DNA from: Linyphia triangularis | Taxonomy: Eukaryota > Arthropoda > Arachnida > Araneae > Linyphiidae | Length of the DNA: 64,000 nucleotides | Assembly: GCA_963978545.1 (NCBI GenBank) | Contig: OZ021727.1 | Coordinates: 55,006,487 to 55,070,486 of the forward strand | Direction: 5' to 3' | Part shown: positions 46,781-60,961 of the stretch, piece by piece | Numbering within the stretch: position 1 is the first letter of the stretch | Layout: each line of letters starts with the position of its first letter | The notes under the pieces: model-generated | What the model was told of the DNA's origin: nothing | Seen by the model: the letters and a program-made list of their open reading frames with translations, nothing else | The model's database searches: none | Translations under genes and position numbers: made by a program

Positions 46781-48527
46781 TAGAATGGTAATTTCTTGTT
46801 GAGCATTTAATTGCAGAAACAGATGGTGGAAAATTGTTAAAGGATGGATCGGAACTTCAATTTCATATCTTTAAATTTAATCACGTAGTGCGAGCTTTTG
46901 TCTTTTTTTTACATTTTGGATATTAAAACTAACTTCTAAGGAATAGTTTTTTGTTTTTTTAGTGATTGTATGAAATTATCATTCATTGTTTCATACCTAT
47001 TTATTGTTCAGATACTTTTAGTGACTGTTTAATACACGAATGCTTCTTTTATGCATTCATTTACTACTTTTTTCCGTAAATCGAATGCTAAATATAATTA
47101 AGAAATCGTATTCTGCTCTTTAGATATGAATATTTTCACCAAAAATCTGTTTCGCCCAAATATATGCTGTAATATTGGAACCGAAAATCAATCGCCAATA
47201 TACTATGTGCTTAAGCTTTACATGTGATAAACTTTTATGTTCAACTATTTTGAATTTCACTTGTATATATAATTGAGCAACCACACAGGAATGTACAGAG
47301 TGTATAAAACTATGGAATTTACGCTATGATTTTACGAATCAATATTTTTGCTACGATTTACGAATAAAGCTCATGATGCTGAAGGAAAACTACCAAACTA
47401 CTATAAATATCAATTTTAAATTAAAAATTATAGTAAATGAATTTATATTAACAGAAAAAATTAAACTTTATCATCGAATTGAAAACGAAGTGTGTTTTGA
47501 AGACCTTCACAAGTCACAAATGACGAAGCAATTTATAGATCGGTATCTTAGATTGTGTTTAAAACATAATGGTAAAAATTTAACTTTAAAGGAAATATAT
47601 AAAAATAATCTAACTTAAAGACAGAAGTTGACAAATTCTCTCTGGTATAGTTGCTTTTCAATTTGACCACATGAAATGTAAATATTTCAGATATGACACA
47701 TTGTAGGGATAATCAGGAATTTGAAAAAATACTTGCTTGAAATTCTGGACGCTTTAGTTTTATTTAATTATTGTTTAAGAAATATGTACAGTTTTCAAAA
47801 GCATTTCTTCCAAATTAACTATTTTTAAACTTCTCTAGCAAAAATAATTATAAAAACAGCATGACTGAATTGCAATTGCTCTCCGTTTTAGAGTTTAAAA
47901 TATTTTGCACAACCAGGGGGATAATGTTTAATGTCTTACAGCATACCTACTACAGTAGTAATACAATAATTTGTTTCGCTTATTTAAATTGCCTCACTAT
48001 TTCAAGATGCTTTTATATATATAATACTTAATAACATTTCAAAAATAGCTACTTAGGAAGATATCAGTGACTCTACTTTTAATTTACAACGCTATGTTTC
48101 TTATTAAAAAAATATTCATTTAAATCAAAAGAACTAAATATAAACATTTGAATTTGAAATTTCATAAATATTGAAAAATAATTTAACTTTGCTTTCCCTT
48201 CACGGTGATAAGACGTGAAGAAAAATGTCCCTTCTTTTGACTATTTGCGCACTCACACTTCGGAATAGAGGGTGTGATGCGGTCGGCTCGCGGAGTCCAC
48301 ACTCCAGTCTTAGTTCTTTAGCTCAGTGTTCTGAATATCTATCTGATAAAAATAAGCATGAGTTTTTGAATAAAATAAAAATAAAAAATTTTACAAATTT
48401 ATAATGCTGAAAAATGCCCGTTTTTAACTCTTTTTTAACTTATAGGTACAGTAATTATAGTTTTTCTTGAAAACTATTTTACTTATTCTAAATCTGATGC
48501 CTAAAAAGTTAGAGTTATATTACTAGG

Positions 48528-48572
<45 letters not shown>

Positions 48573-49639
48573 CAGGAAAAAATATTAAAAAATGAAAAGA
48601 AGATAGAATTTGAAATGTGATGATATATATATTTTTTTTTTTAATTTTGAAAATTTAGAGCATTATGTGAACTTTTTTTTAAATAAAATTTAGTTTTTAC
48701 TTTGTAATACATCCAAATATGTAAAAATTATACTTTTAAAGGCTTAAATAATGGACTGACATGTATTGAAATGATATTATAAAAGTTCAGTTGTTGATCT
48801 TTGTTGTACAGTAAGCTAAACATAAACAGAAATAATGGTATTATAAATTAAATTTGCAAGTCGCAAGTTAAAATCCAAACATTGGTACTATAAGATAATT
48901 GCAGTTAATAAAATAAAATTCAGATTAAATTGATTTACCTTAGCAGTTTAAAATAGATTTTGTTCAATACATATCAACAGATTCAGCTGTTAGCTTGTGT
49001 AAAATATTATTCTCCGAATTTATCACTGTAACTGGTGTATGCATTAAACAATTTAACATCACATTAGCGATATGTCAGATTGCAGCCAAGCTCATCACAA
49101 GCAGATTACTTATGATTTCAATTACTCTTCAGTGACTAACAGACACCTTCTGCGTGTGAAATCCTCTCCACATATTTCAAAGCTATCACAAGCACTGTCA
49201 TAACTATAAAATGTTCGGCTGTCAATTAGCATGCTAAATTGTCTTTCGATGATCAATTTATCAATATGCGCCATTCTGTCTCGTCTCGAGTATATTATGC
49301 TGTGGCGTTCTAAGATACTGAATGAATCTCAGTAACAGATATTATAGATGTCAAACACGAAAGCGATTGCTGTTTGTTGATTAATGAGGCTTAGAAATGT
49401 TCTAGTAGTGTGGAAGAGGGTTTTAAGGTGACTATTTGAAGAGGTTCAACTACCTTTATTTAGAATTGCATTATTAAAAGTAGTATTCCTCATAAAATCA
49501 AGAGTATGATGTTTGAAATAAACTCATACATCATCAGAACAGTGTATTTTGAAATAAAGGAGAATTTATAATTTACTTATCTTGAATATTCACAGGATGT
49601 TCTTATTGTTTTAAATAAGAAATATGCAATACAGCGTGA
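46781..49639. other. no gene supported
   Basis: AT-rich DNA with a 40-base poly-T run at 48530-48569. A 43-codon plus-strand frame at 49072-49203 (containing ATG, MSDCSQAHHKQITYDFNYSS) has plausible composition but no recognised family. The frame at 47373-47618 is Lys/Asn/Leu-rich and probably accidental. A GC-richer patch at 48200-48310 has no assignable content. Confidence 0.45.
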
Positions 49640-49800
49640 TCGATTGAAATATCCTTACTTTCAAGAGTCGATTATGGAAAATCTATTAATGATACATTGG
49701 CGGCATTAGACAAACTTGGTTGCTACATTCTTAAATTTTGGCGAAAAAATTAATTTTCCGTTTTTATTATCCGTGGTTATCCAGATCTTAGAAATCCAGC

Positions 49801-49883
49801 CAATGGCGGATCCAGCCAGGGGGCGCGGGGGGCGTGCGCCCCTCTCTCAGGTTGAATCTATTTTTTTTTTTTTTTACAATTTA

Positions 49884-49917
<34 letters not shown>

Positions 49918-51222
49918 ATATTTCTTTTCAATATGTTTACGCAACAAACATATTTCAACCTTCATCTAATTTCCGAAACAAGCAACACATTAAAAGCTTA
50001 TTTTGGGACTTTGGTTTATTTTTATAGCCTTTTCCTGTCCCATTCAAACAGGCTTTAGAAGACTGCACAAAATACTCAAACCTCTAATCCCTTGACCTTG
50101 AAGACATCTCCACGACACTTTGAAACACATCCCTTTATATTAAAAGTATTCTGGGATTGAATTATCAATAAATACTCTTCCCGTCTTGCAGGACCCCTGA
50201 TACCCGATCACTTTTCTGTCGGGTGGGAAAAAGAGATTTTGACTCTCACATGCATAATGTCCAACGCCAAGGGAAAAAAGTATAATGAGAGGTTTACAAT
50301 TTAGGTCAGGACTGGAAACTCTCAGATAGCAGGAATCGCCAACAGCCCATTCAAAAATCGACAGATCTCAAAATCAAGAAAATTGCTAAATGGGAAAATA
50401 TATAGCCAAAAACCAAATATATTAGAAAAAATATGTTTTTATCAATAATATTGCTTGTCCAGCCTTGGTATTTAGCGGGTAATGTTGATCGCATTATTGA
50501 TCGATTTGCAAAATCAAAAACAAGGAAGAATGGAATTAGCTTTGTAATAACTGTTCAATATTTAAATTGTATTTGTTTCTATTACGTTATTAAAAATATG
50601 AATTATAATTATTAGTAATACATTCTCTTTGAAAAACAATTTTTTCTCTGCATACTTTAGATTACTCGAGTAGCAATGGGTTATCCAAAAAAACAACGGT
50701 TTTTTTACTTATTAAACTCACTGCATAAATATATTACGAAAATGTAAAATTTTGATGAACAATTACTGATTTTCCAGTTTGATGTAAGTATAGTATAGGA
50801 TATATACTTAGTCAGTTAGTCCAGCGTTTCTCAACCTTTCAGTATTCACGGCCCAGTTTTCAATCATAATTTCCAGAATAATCGATATCTCCGAGGGATG
50901 TAGCTTGCTGAAATGTGTAAAATGCACGGTACATTTTTAATACAATTTATTTTAGAAATAAAATAGGTAATGAGAAGAAAAAAAAAAAAAAGAGAAAAAA
51001 AGGACAGTTTTAACCACATTACGCTAAGATAGCAAGTTAGAAATGTGGCGAAAGAGACTGGGACGAAAGCGAGTTGGTCTATCAATGGATATGTATTATC
51101 TTAAAGCATATTTCTTAGGCACTGCATAGATTTTTGTTATACTTTTTTTAAATATTCAATTTCATCCAGACTGAGGCATGGTGTTTCGCCCCCTCCTCAG
51201 GAAAATCCTAGATCCGCCACTG
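49801..51222. mobile_element. hAT-like element, non-autonomous or decayed
   Basis: The left end is CAATGGCGGATCCAG and the right end, in complement, CAGTGGCGGATCTAG (13 of 15 matching), followed inward by similar G-rich stretches (agggggcg near 49816 and 51187-51194 complement). An exact 8-bp target duplication flanks it. At 1.42 kb it is too short for a full hAT transposase gene plus ends, and no BED finger or hAT dimerisation motif was seen. It contains a poly-T (49861-49875) followed closely by a poly-A (49886-49914) tract. It inserted into a coding-like reading frame. Confidence 0.8.
50822..51140. mobile_element. second hAT-like terminus nested inside the hAT-like element
   Basis: At 50822 the sequence CAGCGTTTCTCAACCTTTCA resembles a common hAT-type end ('CAGxGxTTCTCAACCxxT'). 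No partner end or target duplication was located, so it may be a truncated insertion or an internal module of the host element. Confidence 0.35.
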
Positions 51223-52735
51223 AATCCAGCCCACGGATCTGGTCGAGGATGATCAATTACTGGCCACCGAAACTCTCCAGACAATACTTTTAAATTTCAG
51301 GGATACGCCAAATACAATGTCTTCTCAAGGAATATCTTTAATGTTGAAGATTTCTGTACCTCAATAACCGCTGCTGTTGCTAATGTGAACTGAACTACCA
51401 GCTGGTTATCCTCAGATCTACTAAATGAGTCCACGTGGAAGAGCACTAATTTTTTTTCTAAAAATATTTTGAGTACTTTTTATCTAATTGTAAATTGTTC
51501 CTATTCTATTTAACTTTAAGTTTAGTGGCGAAAAGTAGTAGTTGATGTTTATGAATTTAATTTCACGGATTTAACCGGGCTTTGAATTGAAGTATGGATA
51601 AATGCATTACAAATATATATTAGATATTTACTATGAAAATAATTTCAGCAAACACAATTTCAATTTAATACACACACTAGTGTTTATCGCACTTTACCAT
51701 TTTACCATTCTTTATTACCACATATAATAAAGATTGGCTACATTCTAAAATCTTGCACAATTTGCGTATGTACTTGAGATATTTACACAATGTCGATAAA
51801 TGTTAATGGTTGCAGAAGCCATCAATTATAGAAAAATGAAGGATTAATTTTTAGATTCTTAGTTATAATGTGACAATTTTCAAGGTCTAAAGAGATACAT
51901 AAAATTAACACTATTTTATATTCAGTAAAGGTTATAGCCTCAACACTGAAGATTAAAAAAAATTCAAACTAATAATCCATTTAGAAATTTTTGGTCGTTT
52001 GAACTTTTTCAAAACTGCAAGGAACCGATCGTTTTTAAAAGTATAATGGCCAGAATTACAGCTTTAACTTCATATTGCAATATTTCACGTCATATAGTTA
52101 TAAATGGAAATGGGATTTGCTAAAATTTTCAAACAAATAAAACCTACGACAAATAAGTAAATTCTATTCATAATTACATTTAGGCCCCCCCATATAAAAG
52201 TTACAATTTAATTGTTAGCATTCAATTGAGAAATGAGGTCTAAAATCTTGTCTAATATATAAAATAGATCTTAGAACTAATATTATGTTCCCATTTTTCC
52301 ACCTTAACTACACCTACGGGCCATAATTTCAATTAACGTTCATAAAAGTATGCCCCAACGGAACAATATGAAGTCTTCGGAAATTAAAATATTCCAGTTC
52401 ATTTGGATAAAATATCTGAAGGATACGCCAACACTAACTATGACTAATGATACAATTCCTCCGCCTTACTCACTATGAAACACCTCTTACGAGAAACATT
52501 AAATCTTTGTAATGGTTATCTGGGAATTGTAACAGTATCCCTTAAGGGTAATTAAAGTAAGAAATTATTGGAGTTATCCTTCATGTGAACGTATTAGTCA
52601 CGGCGAATTATGATTTTCATTATTGCTCTCTTATTATCGAATATTCAATGTGAAACACTCGCTTTTGGTAATGAATATTTCAACCCATCAACTGAGTTAG
52701 AACGAAAACTAAGATTTTCAGGATACCTTTATTGA

Positions 52736-55460
<2,725 letters not shown>

Positions 55461-55621
55461 AATCCATCAATACAGACTCAGATAAATGCAGACATAAATT
55501 TGATACAAATAAATACACAATGGATGCAATACATTTCATGATTAACAGTCACAATTATATTCAACCTCAAAAGAATATGGATTACCACAAATTGCGAATA
55601 AAGTGGGGGTTAAAAAATTAA
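55461..55621 (+). CDS. candidate terminal exon of a host gene
   Basis: A strong splice acceptor (gcttttttgttttatag ending at 55460) is followed by a frame open to TAA at 55619-55621. It encodes 52 residues of soluble, charged composition (DSDKCRHKFDTNKYTMDAIH, later NYIQPQKNMDYHKLRIKWGL). AATAAA lies at 55655-55660, 34 bases past the stop. Together these look like a last coding exon on the plus strand, possibly of the same gene as the coding-like pieces at 49640-52735, though nothing connects them directly. No family recognised. Confidence 0.3.
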
Positions 55622-55661
55622 CAAAATTACCACATTTGATATTGCAAAGTCGAAAATAAAA

Positions 55662-56088
55662 AAATCTGCATTTTTCTATTTTTTCAAACCTTTATATTGC
55701 AAAAAAAGCAATTTTTATTTCATAAAGAAACTTTTAAACATTGATCTTTGATTAAAACAAGTTACAATGTGTGAATAGTCTCCTATGTTAATAATATAAT
55801 AATTCTATACTAACCGAGTTCTTTTCTCAGTATTTTAGTTCGGAAACCAAATGACATCCAAAATTATTATTGTAGTGGGTTTTTTTAAGCGTAATCGTTT
55901 GGTATCGGTAAGCTGCCATACCTTTTTTATGGAATTCAACTTGAATAATACACAAAACTATACATGATAACGAAATTATCTTATTTACTGTAGGAAATAC
56001 TAATTTTCCTTTCTGTGAATAAGTTGCTATATAAGTATGAAAGTTTATGATTTCGATTATTAATAATGGTATATTACAAATTTCTATT

Positions 56089-56119
<31 letters not shown>

Positions 56120-57540
56120 GCAAGGAGCACGTATTTGTAACAAATAAGATTTTACAAAATCACAATGGTATAACTTTCTGAATTTTAATATGTTGGATTC
56201 TGAGCAATTAATCATATTATATTTGAAATGTGTGACGATCCCTTTTCGATCATTGATACTGAATCGAAATTAGTAAATTATGTACCAATTTATAGGACAA
56301 GACATCCTGTTCTAATGAATAGTTTATTTACATATTGTGTTATTTGCGTTCATCACTTTTTATTGAATTCGATGTTGATTTAATGTCTTTGCTTTTCTCG
56401 TTCAAGAATGTCCGGGTTATAAAGGCTCTGCGATAAAGAAGATGTAAATTTAACCCACTGTCTGTACATAGAAATCCAAAATCCCAAATCATCCCTCTCT
56501 AATTTAAAATCATAGAAGGGTGTTGTTGTTGTTTTTAAAATCTGTACGATTGCTTTCAGTAAAATTGTCACTAATGACACAAAGAAAATGTATAGTTTAT
56601 AAGTTTCTTGCCAAGCCACTTTAAATGACCAAATTGATGTATAAGAATTTGTCTTCCACAATTTAAATACATATTTTTTAAACACCATGTTTTTCGAAAT
56701 TGCTGTTGATTTAAATATATTTGCTTTAGCATCACTGACAGGATACCTACATTGTCGTGTAAGTCATGTGAGGAAAAATAAATAAACATTTGATCCAATA
56801 CTCACCATCATCATTTAATAAAAATCTTTAGAAATTAATAGGGATTATTTAAAAATGTGGACTCTGCAGTTTTTAGCTCACGTTTTTTATTAGCAAAGCA
56901 AAAATTATGAATGCATTGTACAATAGTTATTCACTTAACAAATATTTTTTATTACACTTTAACTGTCTAAAATTAATAATTATTTATTTACTTAATTTAA
57001 TAATTGCCCAAATTTTATTTAAAAACAATTTTTGTGTGATTGTTACTTTTTCAGTTGTTACTTATGTAAATTAAAAAAAAATTATTACAAAGCATTATCG
57101 TACTTTTTTTATTGAATATTACTTGGTTTCTATGGTTGCTTGAAGGATTTTAATTTCGTTCGTTTTTATTTTAATTCGTTTAATTTGTTCGTGAAATATT
57201 GGACTTTCTGAAAAATCAAACTTTGCACTTTTATAAAAATTATGAAATACTATTCACCATTTTATAGATTTTCATTGCTTTTAAAAGTAACTGGTATGTG
57301 TGGAAATTAAAAATCTAAAAAAAAAAAAAAAAAAAAATCATAAAAATAAAAAAATAAAAAAAAAATAAAATTCTTATAAAATAACCTCAAAACTATAAAT
57401 GATTTCTTTTATTTTGATATTTTTACAAATTTATTTTGACAGATGTTCTAATTTAAAATCGATTAACTGATATCTAAAGAGAATGTTGTAGAAAAACAGG
57501 TATGTTTTATTTATTCCATGTATTTATTTTATTTACCTTT
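55662..57540. other. no gene supported
   Basis: AT-rich DNA with a poly-T run at about 56091-56119 and a poly-A-rich tract at about 57317-57368. A 102-codon minus-strand frame (56688-56380) and an overlapping one (56798-56571) lack motifs and are within the length expected by chance here. Confidence 0.45.
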
Positions 57541-57640
57541 TACTTTAAAAATAACGGATAACGGTTATAATATTTCGTTATTTCCTAATAATTTTAATGT
57601 AACTGCAGTAATTTAACAATAACTGTTAAGCTCATCCCTA
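57541..57640 (-). mobile_element. hAT-like terminus abutting the truncated Gypsy element
   Basis: Read on the minus strand from 57640 the sequence begins TAGGGATGAGCTTAACAGTT, and subterminal 'aaccgttat' and 'aacagttat' words follow. This is the look of many hAT and hAT-MITE ends (T/CAGGGATGxGC...). Its outer edge coincides with the base where Gypsy homology stops (57641). No second end or 8-bp duplication was found. Confidence 0.4.
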
Positions 57641-60600
57641 TTCCAAACGTGCCTGGAGATCATCTAGATACTGGACAGGCGACAAAGGGGTGTCCGGTGG
57701 TCGTCCAAAGAGGAGGTCGCAGGGTAGTCTAAGGTCTCTTCCGAAAATCATTTGAGATGGTGTATATCCGGTGGTCTCGTGAGTAGCACTTCTGTAGGCC
57801 AAAATGAACAGTGGAAGTTTCTGATCCCAATCTTGCTGGTTCTTGGAAACAAACAAGGAGAGATGATTCAGAATCGTTCTATTAAATCGTTTAACCATTC
57901 CATCGGATTGTGGGTGCAGGGGAGTTGTACGAGTCTTTTCCATGTCGAGCAAGTCACACAGCCCAGTGAAGACGGCAGAGTTGAAGTTCGTCCCCTGATC
58001 GGAATGTATCAGCAGGGGCACGCCAAATCGGGAGATCCAATTCCGTACGAGGACTTCTGCTACGATTGTGGCTTCCTGGTCCGGAATCGCGTATGCTTCT
58101 GGCCACTTGCTAAAGTAGTCCATGACAACTAGGATGTATTTGTTGCCATTCGTTGTGTGAGGTAGGGGGCCTAAGACGTCCAAAGCAATTCTTTCGAATG
58201 GTGCTCCTACGTTGTAACGTTGCAACTTTCCACGAGTTCGGGTCTTCGGTCCCTTCCGCGAATTGCATGCATCACAGGACTTGCACCACTTCTCCACGTC
58301 GTATTTTGCTTTGTCCCAGAAGAATATCTCCCTGACTTTCTGAAGAGTTTTCGTGACACCAAAATGTCCTCCAATAGAACTGCTGTGAAGTTCTTCTAGA
58401 ACGTTGGTAACTCTAGAACTTGGAAGGATTAATTGCCACCGGAAGCTTTTGCCATCATCGGACTCCCATCGACGGTAGAGTACTCCATTCTTCAAGTGCA
58501 AAGAGTCCCACATAGCCCAATATCTCTTCATTGTTGGGCTGTAGCATGCAATTTCCTGCCAACTGGGTTTTCCGGTAGCTGCTTCCATGAATTCAATTAA
58601 AGGTTTCAAATCTTGATCTTCAACCTGACTCTTTCGAACATTCTGGTCACTCCAAGGGTCCACGTCTGAAGTAATTGACTTGGTAGTTATTTTCCGAACG
58701 GCCGATGTGTTAACCCCAAACTTAGACTCGGCATTGGAACAAAATCGACAATTCTCCGGACATGGTCTTCTAGAAAGGGCGTCTGCATTCCCATGGAACG
58801 TTCCTTTTCTGTGATGGATATCCATGTCGTATTCCTGCAGGCGCTGAATCCACCTTGCTATTTGTCCCTCTGTATTCCTGAAATTTAGCAACCAAGTCAG
58901 AGACGCATGATCAGTTCTTAAAAGGAATTTTCGGCCGTACAAGTAATGATGAAAGTGTTCAATGGCCTTTACTATTGCCAATAACTCCTTTCTTGTGACG
59001 CAGTAGTTCCGCTCTGATCTTGACAGGCTCTTACTAAAATAAGCGATGACTTTCTCCTGTCCTTCAATTTCCTGGGAAAGAACGGCGCCCACTCCCTCAT
59101 TGCTGGCGTCTGTATCCAGAATAAAGTCCTTGTTAACATCGGGAAAAGCCAAAACAGGCGCGGATGTTAAAGCGTTCTTCAGTTGATTGAAGGAGTCGTC
59201 ACAGTCGGCAGTCCACAGGAACTTCTGTTTGCTCTCTGTTAGTCGATGCAAAGGTCTGGCGATCTTGGAGAATCCCTTCACAAATCTACGGTAATATCTG
59301 CACAGGCCTAGGAAGCTTCGCAATTGATGAACGTCTTGCGGTCGAGACCAAATTTGCACAGCATGGATCTTGGCTGGATCTGTGCTCACTCCATCGGATG
59401 AGATGATGTGTCCGAGATAACTGACTTTCCGCCTAAAGAGCTTACATTTAGATGGACTAAGTTTCAAGTGGGCTTCCCTAAGCTTCAAGAACACGTTCTT
59501 TACGTTTTGCAAGTGCTGATCAAAACTCCGCCCGGTGATAATGATATCGTCCAAATATACCAGACAGGTCTCGTAGGAAAGTCCTCTAAGCACAGTCTCC
59601 ATTAGTCGCTCAAACGTAGCCGGTGCATTACACAAGCCAAACGGCATAACTTGAAACTGCCATAATCCTTGTCCGGTAGTGAAGGCCGTCTTCTCACGAT
59701 CGTCGGGATGTATCTCCACTTGACAGTATCCACTCTTCAAATCCAAAGTTGAAAACCACTGGTTCCCCGATAGAGTGTCCAAAGTGTCATCAATCCTTGG
59801 CAGAGGGTGGCTGTCCTTTTTCGTAATTTCGTTCAGTTTCCTGTAATCCACACAAAACCTGGTGGAACCATCCTTCTTTCGAACGAGTACGATTGGAGAG
59901 GCCCATGGACTTGAGGAGGGTTCGATAACTTTATTATCTTCCATTTCATGTAACAGTTTCCCGACCTCCTCTTGTTTTGCGAAAGGAAGTCTTCGAGGAT
60001 GTTGTTTAATAGGTAAATGGGTCCCAGTATCGATTCGATGTTGAGCAAGCTCTGTTCTTCCTACATCTTTCGATGATATGGAGAAAATGTCTTGAAATTC
60101 TTTTATAAGGTTTCCGACAATCTTCTCTTGCCTTCTTTCTAACCGAGAGTCCTCGAGAAGCTGGTCCACTAAATCCGCGGGTGGTGCGGTCGGAAGCTCC
60201 TTCGATCCTCGTTCGATGCTTGTAACAGGTGTGCAAGTGGCAATTTCTTCTCCTTTCTTGATAACTCTCTTAGAATCACCGATGTTGGCCATTCTTACAT
60301 GCACCACCTCTTGAGAGAGATCCACAAGCGTCGCTCCTACTAGCACTCCTCTCGGGACGCTATTCGCTGATGGGAAGTCCGTTACTCCAAATCGGAAGGC
60401 CTTCGGGAGCTCTGTTGAACCTTTTACAACCAAATCTGTCATGGAAGGGATGGTGATGTCTTCAAGAGATACTATTCGATATGCACACGGCTCTTCCGAG
60501 TCCAAACCGAACAATGGAACTTCTTATTTCCCTGTTTGAAGCTCGCCTTTCTCGAAATTCAAAGTAATTCCATTTTTCTTTAAAAAGTCCAATCCCAGAA

Positions 60601-60961
60601 TACATGGGTCAATAATTTCAGCGACGTAAACGGTGTGAGTGTAGGTGTGAAATCCAAAAGAGATGTTGACATTTAATTTCCCATGCACAGAAATTTTGTC
60701 ACCAGTCACAGTCTGTAGTGAAACTGAAGGCGCCGTGTAAAGAGGTTGGCTGTCCAGGCGCCGGGCTACATCCGTCCGTAAGATGGTTACATTTGCCCCT
60801 GAGTCAACTATTAGACGACAGGGAGTTCCATTGATCTTGCCCTCCACGAATAATCCATGGTTTCCTCCTTGAAGGGATGAGATGTGATAGAGGCTGAGTG
60901 GGGCACCACCTGCTCTACACGGCGACCTCCGCCTCGCGAGATAGCCGCTCTTTAGTTTAAC
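57641..60961 (-). pseudogene. Gypsy pol: protease, RT, RNase H, integrase
   Basis: From the frame overlap at 60961 the -1 frame is open through the protease (IVDSGANVTILR, Asp codon near 60805) to a TAA at 60526-60524, then continues in the same frame for 958 codons to the truncation point. Counting from 60514: RT with VDYRKLNEITKKDSHPLPRI at about 222 and YLDD at 320-323; RNase H with DTDASNEGVG from 467 and RTDHASL at 533; the tether and the integrase zinc motif (His710, His717, Cys747, Cys750); catalytic Asp779 and Asp839. The third catalytic position, 36 residues on (875), is Lys instead of Glu (codon at 57892-57890). The usual C-terminal part after GRPPDTPLSPVQYL is cut off shortly downstream. 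Confidence 0.92.

Larger units (their letters stand above)
49793..51230. repeat. 8-bp target-site duplication AATCCAGC
   Basis: AATCCAGC at 49793-49800 and 51223-51230, exactly flanking the element at 49801-51222. 8 bp is the hAT superfamily length. Confidence 0.85.
49640..52735 (+). pseudogene. unassigned coding remnants split by a hAT-like insertion
   Basis: A series of coding-like plus-strand pieces in changing frames: 49640-49753 (LSRVDYGKSINDTLAALDKL), 49704-49800 (FLLSVVIQILEIQ), directly continued in the same frame after the hAT element at 51230-51367 (PTDLVEDDQLLATETLQTIL), then 51361-51480, 52308-52478 (IKYLKDTPTLTMTNDTIPPP), 52475-52555 (LLRETLNLCNGYLGIVTVSL) and 52610-52735 (AFGNEYFNPSTELERKLRFS). 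The frame continuity exactly across the insertion, after removing one target copy, argues that the flanks were one coding unit. The others could be exons or frameshifted pieces. The extracellular-protein look is only an impression and no family is assigned. Confidence 0.35.

Noticed and set aside
56380..56798. 102-residue and 75-residue overlapping minus-strand open frames
   Set aside because: Length compatible with chance, two competing frames, no recognised motif or splice context.
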